DNA from: VXNE01 sp963665455
GTDB taxonomy: Bacteria; Pseudomonadota; Gammaproteobacteria; Pseudomonadales; Azotimanducaceae
Length of the DNA stretch: 64,000 nucleotides
Direction of reading: 5' to 3'
Assembly: GCA_963665455.1 (NCBI GenBank)
Contig: OY762279.1
Coordinates: 3,844,001-3,908,000 of the forward strand
A program made the translations under genes and the position numbers. The notes under the pieces were generated by a model. It was not told the DNA's origin, ran no database searches, and saw only the letters and a program-made list of their open reading frames with translations. Positions 52,077 to 60,370 of the stretch are shown here, in pieces (position 1 is the stretch's first letter; the number at the start of each line of letters is the position of its first letter).

Positions 52077-52667
52077 TTGAAAGTCCTGTGTCTGGATCTC
52101 GAAGGCGTGCTGGTGCCGGAAGTCTGGCACGCGGTGGCGGACGCCACGGGCATCGAGGCGCTCGCCAAGACGACGCGGGACATCCCCGTCTATGCGGACC
52201 TGATGCGCTTGCGCCTCGATGCCGTCGCGGCGCACGAGGTCTCAATGAGCGACATCCTGGCGGCCATCGAGCCGCTGGCGCCGCTACCGGGGGCGGACGC
52301 CTTCCTGGCCTGGGCGCGCCGCCACTATCAGGTGGCCATCCTGTCGGACACGTTCTACGAGTTCGCCATGCCGCTCATGGCCAAGCTCGGACATCCGCTG
52401 CTCCTCTGCCACCGCCTCGTCGTGGTGGAGGGCCGCATCGTGGACTACCGCCTGCGCCAGGAACAGCCGAAGGTCGCGGCGGTGCGGGCCTTCCAATCCC
52501 TAGGCTACCAAGTCGCCGCCGTCGGCGACTCGTATAACGACCTCGGGATGTTGCGGGCGGCGGACCACGCCTGCTTCTTCCGCGCGCCGGAGCGGATCGC
52601 GGAGGACCACCCGGAGATCCCCCGCGCCGACGACTACGCAGCGTTGCAGGCGATCCTCGGCCAGTGA
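52077..52667 (+). CDS. thrH: Phosphoserine/homoserine phosphotransferase ThrH
   Basis: A 196-residue HAD-superfamily enzyme. Motif I is CLDLEGVLVPE (DxEG as in ThrH rather than DxDG), motif II ILSDTFYEF, motif IV GDSYNDLGML. ThrH dephosphorylates phosphoserine and can pass the phosphate to homoserine. Length and the cysH-thrH order match Pseudomonas. The start codon is TTG at 52077 with GGGAG 6 bases upstream. TTGCGG (52018-52023) and TATGCT (52043-52048) form a weak promoter. Confidence 0.93.
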   Translation: MKVLCLDLEGVLVPEVWHAVADATGIEALAKTTRDIPVYADLMRLRLDAVAAHEVSMSDILAAIEPLAPLPGADAFLAWARRHYQVAILSDTFYEFAMPLMAKLGHPLLLCHRLVVVEGRIVDYRLRQEQPKVAAVRAFQSLGYQVAAVGDSYNDLGMLRAADHACFFRAPERIAEDHPEIPRADDYAALQAILGQ

Positions 52668-52715
52668 TGGCGGCGGCACCCGGGACCTGCGGGTGCCGCC
52701 CGCCCGGAGGAAGGC

Positions 52716-54020
52716 TTACGCGAACTGCGCTTCCTCGGTGGAGCCCGTGAGCGCCGTCACCGAGGACTGCCCGCCCTGGATGACGTTGGCGACCTCGTCG
52801 AAGTAGCCGGTCCCGACTTCCTGCTGGTGGCTGACGAACGAGTAGCCGTTCTCGGTGGCCGCGAACTCCTTCTCCTGCAGCTCCACGTAGGCCGACATCT
52901 GGCGCTCCACGTAGTCGCGGGACAACTCGAACATGTTGTACCACATGCTGTGAATACCGGCCAAGGTGATGAACTGGAACCGGTAGCCCATCGCCCCCAA
53001 CTCCCGCTGGAACTTCGCGATGGTCGCGTCGTCGATGTGCGCCTTCCAGTTGAAGGACGGGGAGCAGTTGTAGGAGAGCATCTGCTCCGGATACTCCCGG
53101 TGGATGGCTTCGGCGAAGCGCCGCGCCTCGTCGAGGTCGGGCACCGCCGTTTCGCACCAGATGAGGTCCGCGTAGGGGGCGTACGCGAGCCCGCGCGCGA
53201 TGGCCTGGTCGAGTCCGGCATGGGTGCGGTGGAAGCCCTCGGGGGTGCGTTCGCCGGTCAGGAACGGCTTGTCCCACTCGTCGACGTCGCTCGTCACCAT
53301 GTCTGCGGCATTGGCGTCGGTGCGGGCCATGAGGACCGCCGGCACGTCGCAGACGTCCGCGGCGAGCCGGGCGGCAATGAGCTTCTGCACGGCTTCCTGG
53401 GTGGGCACCAGCACCTTGCCGCCCATGTGGCCGCACTTCTTGACGGACGCGAGCTGGTCCTCGAAGTGCACGCCGGCCGCGCCCGCCCCGATCATGCTCT
53501 TCATGAGTTCGAAGGCGTTCAAGACGCCGCCGAAGCCGGCCTCGGCATCGGCGACGATGGGCGCGTAGAAGTCGATCCCCTCATCGATCCCCTTGGCCCA
53601 CTGGATCTCGTCGGCACGCCGGAACGCGTTGTTGATGCGGTTCACGAGCGAGGGGACGGAGTTCACGGCGTAGAGCGACTGGTCCGGGTACATCGTCTCG
53701 GAGGTGTTGTTGTCCGCGGCGACCTGCCACCCCGAGACGTAGATCGCCTTGACGCCGGCCTTGACCTGCTGCACGGCCTGCCCGCCGGTGACGGCGCCCA
53801 GGCAGTTGATGAAGTCCTCGGTGTGGAGGTACTCCCACAGCTTGTCGGCCCCGTGGGCGGCCAACATGCTGCGGTGGGGGATGGTGCCGCGCAGGTTGAC
53901 CACGTCCTCGGCGCTGTAGCCACGCTTGACGTTCTTCCAGCGCGCGTTGGTCCGCCACTCTTGCTCCAGCTCGCGAATCTGCTCGGCGCGGGGTTTGCGG
54001 GGGGTGTAGTGCAATGCCAT
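52716..54020 (-). CDS. aceA: Isocitrate lyase AceA
   Basis: A 434-residue isocitrate lyase, the first enzyme of the glyoxylate shunt, splitting isocitrate to glyoxylate and succinate. The active-site Cys lies in VKKCGHMGGK (about residue 193). GWQVAADNNTSETMYPDQSLY, PIVADAEAGFGG and SYNCSPSFNW are the usual metal and substrate loops. GAGGCGG lies 6 bases before the ATG. A TAGAAT -10 (54056-54051 on the minus strand) about 35 bases upstream is a reasonable promoter candidate. It is a single-gene unit; malate synthase is not in the window. It allows growth on acetate or fatty acids, fitting the acyl-CoA genes at 32-34 kb. Confidence 0.96.
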   Translation of the reverse strand: MALHYTPRKPRAEQIRELEQEWRTNARWKNVKRGYSAEDVVNLRGTIPHRSMLAAHGADKLWEYLHTEDFINCLGAVTGGQAVQQVKAGVKAIYVSGWQVAADNNTSETMYPDQSLYAVNSVPSLVNRINNAFRRADEIQWAKGIDEGIDFYAPIVADAEAGFGGVLNAFELMKSMIGAGAAGVHFEDQLASVKKCGHMGGKVLVPTQEAVQKLIAARLAADVCDVPAVLMARTDANAADMVTSDVDEWDKPFLTGERTPEGFHRTHAGLDQAIARGLAYAPYADLIWCETAVPDLDEARRFAEAIHREYPEQMLSYNCSPSFNWKAHIDDATIAKFQRELGAMGYRFQFITLAGIHSMWYNMFELSRDYVERQMSAYVELQEKEFAATENGYSFVSHQQEVGTGYFDEVANVIQGGQSSVTALTGSTEEAQFA

Positions 54021-54178
54021 GACCGCCTCGTGCGTATGGGAAAGGCCGCGATTCTAAGCGGCGCGTTCGTAAAGAAAAGAGAAACATCGACAACTAACGT
54101 TTTCCTGGGAGGAATCGATTGCACGCTGCCGGGAATCGCCGGGGCCGGGGAGCGGCTCCGGGGGCCGTTCGGCAGGGA

Positions 54179-56017
54179 TCAGTCGAACTCCAGCTCCATC
54201 CGGACGTGCACGATGCCCGCCTCCAGGAAACGCTCGCCGACCGCCGTGAACCCGGCCGCTTCGTAGAGGCCCACGGCGTCCGCTTGGGCGTTCAACCAGA
54301 CGGCTTGGTCACCCCGCGCCCGTGCGCTCGCCAGCGCCGCATCGAGCAGGCGCCGGCCAATGCCGGTGCGGCGCTCGTCCGGGAGCACCGCCACGCGGCC
54401 GATCTGCCCGTCCGGGAGTAGGCGCGCCGTGCCGACCACGCCGCGGCCACCCGCCGTCGCCAGGAAGTGCTCGGCCGCGGCATCCTTGCCATCGCGCTCC
54501 AGGTCCTCCGGCACGCCCTGCTCCGCGACGAAGACCGTCTTGCGCACGGCCATGAGGACGTCCTGGTGCGTATTCCAGGGCGCGGTCTCCACCTTCACGT
54601 CACCGCGTTCACGGCCGATCTCCTCCGCGATCTCCCGCGCCATGCCCGTATAGCGGGCCGGCGTGAGGTGGCGCAGCGTGCGGCGCAGGTTGGCCGGCAG
54701 GTCGAGGGCCTCGATCAGGGCCTGATAACCCGCTTCGTCGAGGCGCTCGCCCCGGGTCAGTTCCTTGAGCCGCTCATAGGGCTCGTCCATGCCAGCCCGG
54801 CGCATGACCGTCTGCACCGCTTCGGCGAGGACCTCCCAACTGTCGGAGAGGTCCGCGTCGAGCCGTTCCGCATCGACCTCCAGCCGGTCGATGCCCCGGG
54901 ATGCCGCGACGAACGCGACCAGCGAGTGGCCGAGGCCCGTGCCCACGCAACGCAGCGCGGTGGAGTCGGAAAGGTCACGCTGCCACCGCGATACGGCGAG
55001 CTTCTGGCCGAGATGCGAGAGGAGCGCGTTGGCGATGCCGATGTTGCCCTCGGAGTTCTCGAAGTCGATCGGATTCACCTTGTGCGGCATCGTCGAACTG
55101 CCCGTCTCCCCGGCCACCTTGCGGCTGCGGAAGTAGCCGAGCGCGATGTATCCCCACACGTCGCGGTCGAAATCGAGGAGCACCTGGTTGAACCGCGCCA
55201 GGGCGTCGAAGTACTCGGCCATGTAGTCGTGGGGCTCGATCTGGGTCGTGTGGGGGTTGTGTTCGAGCCCGAGCCCCCGCACGAAGCCGGCGGCGAGGCC
55301 CGGCCAGTCGACGTCCGGAAAGGCGGCGAGGTGGGCGTTGTAGTTGCCCACGGCGCCGTTCGCCTTGCCCAGCACGGAGACGGCCTCGAAGGCCCCCAGT
55401 TGACGCGCCAAGCGGGCGGCGAAGACCGCGAGTTCCTTGCCGACGGTGGTCGGGGAGGCCGCTTGGCCGTGCGTCCTCGCGAGCATCGGCACGCCGGCGT
55501 TTGCGAGGGCGAGGTGGCGGATGTCCGCGATCAGGGCGTGCATGGCCGGCGCCATGACCTCGCTGCGCGCGCGCTTGAGCATCACGGCGTAGGCGAGATT
55601 GTTGATGTCCTCGGAGGTACAGGCGAAGTGGACGTACTCCACGTGGGGCGCGAGGCCGTCGAGCTTCGCCAATCGCTCCTTGACGAAATACTCGACGGCC
55701 TTCACGTCGTGGTTGGTGCGTGCCTCGATGGCGCGGATGCGCTCGCCGTCCGCCACGGAGAAGTTCGCATGGATCGCCCGGCAGGCGTCGCGCAGCGGCG
55801 GCTCGATGGGCGGCAGCTCGGCGATCTCCGGGGTGTTGGCCAGGTGCAGGAACCACTCGATCTCGACCAGGACCCGCGCCCGCATCAGCCCGAACTCGCT
55901 GACCAGCGGCGCCAAGGCCTCCACCCGCCGGCGGTAGCGCCCGTCCAGGGGGGAGACGGCGGTGAGGGACGACAGGGGGAGCGCCGCCGGTTCGGGGGAT
56001 TGCGTTGCTTGCGTCAT
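54179..56017 (-). CDS. purB: Adenylosuccinate lyase fused to a GNAT acetyltransferase
   Basis: A 612-residue fusion. Residues 1-468 are a complete adenylosuccinate lyase (SPLDGRYRRRVEAL; ARTHGQAASPTTVGKEL; the signature loop GSSTMPHKVNPIDFENSEGN), which acts twice in purine synthesis. Residues about 475-612 are a GNAT N-acetyltransferase: VRKTVFVAEQGVPEDLERDG, HFLATAGGRGVVGTARLL, and the acetyl-CoA loop LPDERRTGIGRRLLDAAL, close to the ElaA/YjcF type. Family PurB proteins of E. coli type have about 456 residues, so the second domain is wholly extra. The frame is continuous across the junction near 54610. The gene follows mnmA by 9 bases. Confidence 0.93.
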   Translation of the reverse strand: MTQATQSPEPAALPLSSLTAVSPLDGRYRRRVEALAPLVSEFGLMRARVLVEIEWFLHLANTPEIAELPPIEPPLRDACRAIHANFSVADGERIRAIEARTNHDVKAVEYFVKERLAKLDGLAPHVEYVHFACTSEDINNLAYAVMLKRARSEVMAPAMHALIADIRHLALANAGVPMLARTHGQAASPTTVGKELAVFAARLARQLGAFEAVSVLGKANGAVGNYNAHLAAFPDVDWPGLAAGFVRGLGLEHNPHTTQIEPHDYMAEYFDALARFNQVLLDFDRDVWGYIALGYFRSRKVAGETGSSTMPHKVNPIDFENSEGNIGIANALLSHLGQKLAVSRWQRDLSDSTALRCVGTGLGHSLVAFVAASRGIDRLEVDAERLDADLSDSWEVLAEAVQTVMRRAGMDEPYERLKELTRGERLDEAGYQALIEALDLPANLRRTLRHLTPARYTGMAREIAEEIGRERGDVKVETAPWNTHQDVLMAVRKTVFVAEQGVPEDLERDGKDAAAEHFLATAGGRGVVGTARLLPDGQIGRVAVLPDERRTGIGRRLLDAALASARARGDQAVWLNAQADAVGLYEAAGFTAVGERFLEAGIVHVRMELEFD

Positions 56018-56026
56018 CGAAGATCC

Positions 56027-57115
56027 CTACGCCGCCACCTCTACTGCGTCGGTCCCAGTGATCCTACCGCCCCCCAGACACCGTTCGCCCGCGTAGAGGC
56101 AGACGTATTGGCCGGGGGTCACGGCGCGCTGCGGGACGTCGAACACGACGGAAATCCCGTCGGCGCGGGCCTCGACGCGGCAGGGCCGGTCAGGTTGACG
56201 GTAGCGCGTCTTGGCCGTGCAACGCAGCGGCAGATCGACGGAGGCCAGCCAGTTCATGCCCTGGGCGACCAAGCTGTGGCTCAGCAAGCGGGACTCGTCC
56301 TGGGTGACGACGAGGGTGTTCTCCGCCAGACGCTTGTCCTCCACGTACCAAGGTGCCTCGGGGTGCCCGGCGCGCCCGCCGATGCCGAGCCCCTGGCGCT
56401 GGCCTAGCGTGAAGTAGGGGAGCCCCGAATGCTCGCCGACGACGTTGCCGTCGGTGTCGACCATCGGCCCGGGGCGGCGAGGCAGGTAGCGGGCCAGGAA
56501 GTCCGCGAAACGGCGCTCTCCAATGAAACAGATGCCGGTGCTGTCCTTCTTGTCGTACACGGGCAGGCCCGCCGCCTTCGCGACCTTGCGCACCGCAGGT
56601 TTCCTAAGGCCGCCGAGGGGGAACAGACAGCCCTGCAACCGGTCGCGCGGGACGGCCTGCAGGAAGTAGCTTTGGTCCTTGTTGTCGTCGACGCCCTTCA
56701 GGAGCGCGAACTCTCCGTCCACGCACCGGGACCGCACGTAGTGGCCGGTGGCGATGTGATCCGCGCCGAGCAGCCGTGCGTAGTCGAGGAATACCTTGAA
56801 CTTGATCTCGCTGTTGCACAGCACGTCCGGGTTTGGGGTGCGCCCGGCCGCATACTCCGCGAGGAAGTGCTCGAAGACGTTGTCCCAGTACTCCGCTGCA
56901 AAGTTGGCTTCCCGCAGCGGAATGCCGAGGTGGTCACAGACGCGCCGTGCATCGTCGAAGTCGGCCTGGGCGGTGCAGTACTCGGCGCCGTCGTCCTCCT
57001 CCCAGTTCTTCATGAACATGCCTTCCACCGTGAGGCCGCGCTCCTTCAGGAGGAGCGCCGCCACGGCGGAATCGACCCCGCCGGACATGCCCACGATCAC
57101 GGTTGGCGCCACCAT
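56027..57115 (-). CDS. mnmA: tRNA 2-thiouridylase MnmA
   Basis: A 362-residue enzyme that thiolates U34 of Lys, Glu and Gln tRNAs. VIVGMSGGVDSAVAALLL is the PP-loop; NPDVLCNSEIKF and STGICFIGER hold the two catalytic Cys residues; the C-terminal beta-barrel domain is complete. ATG at 57115 is preferred; a TTG at 57136 lies 5 bases after a TACAAT -10 (57147-57142 on the minus strand), so a leader of about 20 bases is expected. It forms a unit with purB (9-base gap). hflD, which normally sits between them, is absent. It is divergent from moaC. Confidence 0.95.
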   Translation of the reverse strand: MVAPTVIVGMSGGVDSAVAALLLKERGLTVEGMFMKNWEEDDGAEYCTAQADFDDARRVCDHLGIPLREANFAAEYWDNVFEHFLAEYAAGRTPNPDVLCNSEIKFKVFLDYARLLGADHIATGHYVRSRCVDGEFALLKGVDDNKDQSYFLQAVPRDRLQGCLFPLGGLRKPAVRKVAKAAGLPVYDKKDSTGICFIGERRFADFLARYLPRRPGPMVDTDGNVVGEHSGLPYFTLGQRQGLGIGGRAGHPEAPWYVEDKRLAENTLVVTQDESRLLSHSLVAQGMNWLASVDLPLRCTAKTRYRQPDRPCRVEARADGISVVFDVPQRAVTPGQYVCLYAGERCLGGGRITGTDAVEVAA

Positions 57116-57205
57116 TCGGCCCCGCGGAAAGCCCAAGCGACATTGTACCGCCTCACGCTACGGCCACCGCGCGGAGGGCGCGTGCCGGCTCGGAGTCCTG
57201 GCCGG

Positions 57206-57234
57206 TTGCGCGGCGGCGGGCGCGGGGGTGTAAT
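57206..57234 (+). promoter_or_regulatory. Putative moaC promoter
   Basis: TTGCGC (57206-57211), 17-base spacer, TGTAAT (57229-57234). The -10 ends 8 bases before the moaC ATG, so the start site would be at about 57241 and the transcript nearly leaderless. No Shine-Dalgarno is visible. Confidence 0.5.
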
Positions 57235-57242
57235 CCGCCGCC

Positions 57243-57713
57243 ATGACGCGCCTCACCCACATCGACGAACGCGGTGCGGCCCACATGGTGGACGTGTCCG
57301 GCAAGGCCGTCACCGAGCGCACCGCGCGGGCGGCGGCGGTGCTCGTGATGGCGCCGGCGACCCTCGACGAGATCCGCTCCGGCGAGCTGCCGAAGGGCGA
57401 CGTCTTCGCGGTGGCGCGGGTGGCCGGCATCCAGGCAGCCAAGCGCACGAGCGACCTCATCCCGCTGTGCCATCCGCTGCCCCTCGCGCGGGTGGCGGTG
57501 GAGTTCGAACCCGTCGAGGCGGACGGGCTGCGCATCCTGGCGACCTGCAAGGTGAGCGGCCGGACCGGCGTCGAGATGGAGGCGCTGACCGCGGCCTCGG
57601 TCGCGGCGCTCACCGTGTACGACATGTGCAAGGCCATCGACCGGGGCATGCGCATCGAGTGCATCGAACTGTTGGAGAAGACCGGGGGCCGGAGCGGCGC
57701 GTGGCAACGTTGA
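57243..57713 (+). CDS. moaC: Cyclic pyranopterin monophosphate synthase MoaC
   Basis: A 156-residue MoaC that, after MoaA, forms cyclic pyranopterin monophosphate in molybdenum cofactor synthesis. THIDERGAAHMVDVSGKAVTER at the N-terminus, KRTSDLIPLCHPLPLA and SGRTGVEMEALTAASVAALTVYDMCKA are diagnostic. It starts the moaC-moaD-moaE unit; its stop overlaps moaD by 13 bases. moaA is not in the window. The unit sits between mnmA and icd, an unusual place. Confidence 0.96.
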   Translation: MTRLTHIDERGAAHMVDVSGKAVTERTARAAAVLVMAPATLDEIRSGELPKGDVFAVARVAGIQAAKRTSDLIPLCHPLPLARVAVEFEPVEADGLRILATCKVSGRTGVEMEALTAASVAALTVYDMCKAIDRGMRIECIELLEKTGGRSGAWQR

Positions 57714-57967
57714 CCGTCCGGGTGCTGTTCTTCGCGTCGCTCCGGGAGGCCGTACGCGAGGACGCACTCGAGATATCCCTGCCGGCGGGCGCGACGGTGG
57801 GCGACCTGCGCGACCGCCTCGCCGAGCGGCTCTCCGAAGAAGGCGCGCGCGCCATCGCGGACGCCGACGTGCGGGTCGCGGTCAACCAGCGTTTCGTACA
57901 CGGGACCGACGCGTGCCTGGACGCCGGGGACGAGGTGGCGTTCCTGCCGCCGGTCACCGGAGGCTGA
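57701..57967 (+). CDS. moaD: Molybdopterin synthase small subunit MoaD
   Basis: An 88-residue ubiquitin-like sulfur carrier. VRVLFFASLREAVREDALEISL opens the fold; VAVNQRFVHGTDACLDAGDEVAFLPPVTGG ends with the functional Gly-Gly that receives sulfur. GTG at 57701 lies within moaC; a TTG at 57710 overlapping the moaC stop is a shorter alternative. Coupled to moaC and followed by moaE after one base. Confidence 0.93.
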   Translation: MATLTVRVLFFASLREAVREDALEISLPAGATVGDLRDRLAERLSEEGARAIADADVRVAVNQRFVHGTDACLDAGDEVAFLPPVTGG

Positions 57968-57968
57968 C

Positions 57969-58454
57969 GTGGCGGTATCGATCCGCGTCCAGCGCGAGGA
58001 CTTCTCCCTGGCCGAGGAGTGGGAGGCCTTGCGCGCGCGCACGGGCGCTGGTGCGGGGGCCATCGCGGCGTTCGCGGGCCTCGTGCGCGAGGACGTCCGC
58101 GCCCGGGGCACGACGCGGGCGCTCCGCCTCGAGCACTATCCCGGAATGACGGAGTCCAGCATCGCCGACATCGTGGCCGAGGCCGAGGGGCGTTGGCCCC
58201 TCGACGACGTGGTGATCGTGCATCGGGTGGGCGACTTGGCCCCCGGCGATCAGATCGTCCTGGTGTTGGTCGCCGCGGGACACCGGGCCGCCGCCTTCGC
58301 CGCCTGCGAGTTCCTGATGGACTACCTGAAGACCCGCGCCGTGTTCTGGAAACAGGAGACGAGGGGTGCCGAATCCGAGTGGATTCGGTCCACCGACGAC
58401 GATGCCGCCCGTGCCGAATCGTGGGCGCGCGTGGGGGCTTCTGCGGAGGACTGA
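57969..58454 (+). CDS. moaE: Molybdopterin synthase large subunit MoaE
   Basis: A 161-residue MoaE that with MoaD-thiocarboxylate puts two sulfurs into cyclic pyranopterin monophosphate to make molybdopterin. AFAGLVREDVRARGTTRALRLEHYPGM, HRVGDLAPGDQIVLVLVAAGHR and MDYLKTRAVFWKQE (catalytic Lys residues) are the family motifs. Start is GTG at 57969, two bases after the moaD stop. The C-terminus (about 145-161) is acidic and extends slightly past the usual 150 residues. Confidence 0.95.
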   Translation: MAVSIRVQREDFSLAEEWEALRARTGAGAGAIAAFAGLVREDVRARGTTRALRLEHYPGMTESSIADIVAEAEGRWPLDDVVIVHRVGDLAPGDQIVLVLVAAGHRAAAFAACEFLMDYLKTRAVFWKQETRGAESEWIRSTDDDAARAESWARVGASAED

Positions 58455-58499
58455 CGGGACTTGGGGTAGGGCCTTCGGAGCAATCTCCCGGGTGCGCGA

Positions 58500-58508
58500 T
58501 GCTATAAT
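58500..58508 (+). promoter_or_regulatory. Extended -10 promoter of icd
   Basis: TGCTATAAT is an extended -10 element (TGn-TATAAT) with no good -35 upstream, as is usual for that promoter type. The start at about 58515 gives a leader of about 33 bases including the GGAG before icd. Confidence 0.6.
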
Positions 58509-58547
58509 CGCACGCCCCGCCTTCCCCCTTTTGCTGCTGGAGTGCTG

Positions 58548-59810
<1,263 letters not shown>

Positions 59811-59921
59811 CCTGGACGGGCAGGCGTGGCGTTGGTGCCGGCCTGCCGACTTGCTGCCCTCGCGGCCGCCCAGCTTGGCCGCCGGCGGGTGCGCCGCATG
59901 CACACCGGCCACGCCTGTCCG

Positions 59922-59949
59922 GCCGGGCGCTCCGTGCTTCGCGCCCGGC
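59922..59949 (+). terminator. GC-rich hairpin between icd and clpS
   Basis: GCCGGGCGC (59922-59930), 10-base loop and GCGCCCGGC (59941-59949) form a perfect 9-bp stem, 111 bases after the icd stop. No real T-run follows (GAGTTTC), so it is a weak intrinsic terminator or an mRNA end-stabilising structure. TATGAT (59960-59965) just after it could be the -10 of clpS. Confidence 0.4.
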
Positions 59950-60060
59950 GAGTTTCAAGTATGATTGAAGCGACCGTCCGCACCGGGACACGGGACCTTG
60001 GAGCACGTCCAGACCAATTCCACAGCGCCCCCGCGTGCCCAGCGCGACGAAAGGGACGAC

Positions 60061-60369
60061 ATGCCGGGCGGCGGCGCGATCATCGCGCCCGAGGAGACCA
60101 AACCCGCCCTCAAGCGGCCGCCAATGTTCAAGGTGCTGCTGTTGAATGACGACTACACGCCGATGGAGTTCGTCGTACACGTGCTCGAGACCTTCTTCGC
60201 CATGGACCGCGAAAAGGCCGTTCAGATCATGCTCGCCGTCCATACCACGGGCAGCGCGGTCGTCGGCATCTATCCCCGAGACATCGCCGAAACCAAATCC
60301 GAACGCGTCAACGAGTACGCGCGCGCCAACCAGCACCCCCTCCTGTCCACCGTGGAGATGACCGACTGA
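60061..60369 (+). CDS. clpS: Clp protease adaptor ClpS
   Basis: A 102-residue adaptor that binds N-end-rule substrates (N-terminal Leu, Phe, Tyr, Trp) and hands them to ClpAP. FKVLLLNDDYTPMEFVVHVLETFF contains the NDDYTPMEFV hydrophobic-pocket motif, and MLAVHTTGSAVVGIYPRDIAETK the rest of the fold. AAGGGA 7 bases upstream supports the ATG at 60061. It precedes clpA by one base. The two transferases that create its substrates, Bpt and Aat, are encoded 3 kb away in this window. Confidence 0.95.
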   Translation: MPGGGAIIAPEETKPALKRPPMFKVLLLNDDYTPMEFVVHVLETFFAMDREKAVQIMLAVHTTGSAVVGIYPRDIAETKSERVNEYARANQHPLLSTVEMTD

Positions 60370-60370
60370 C

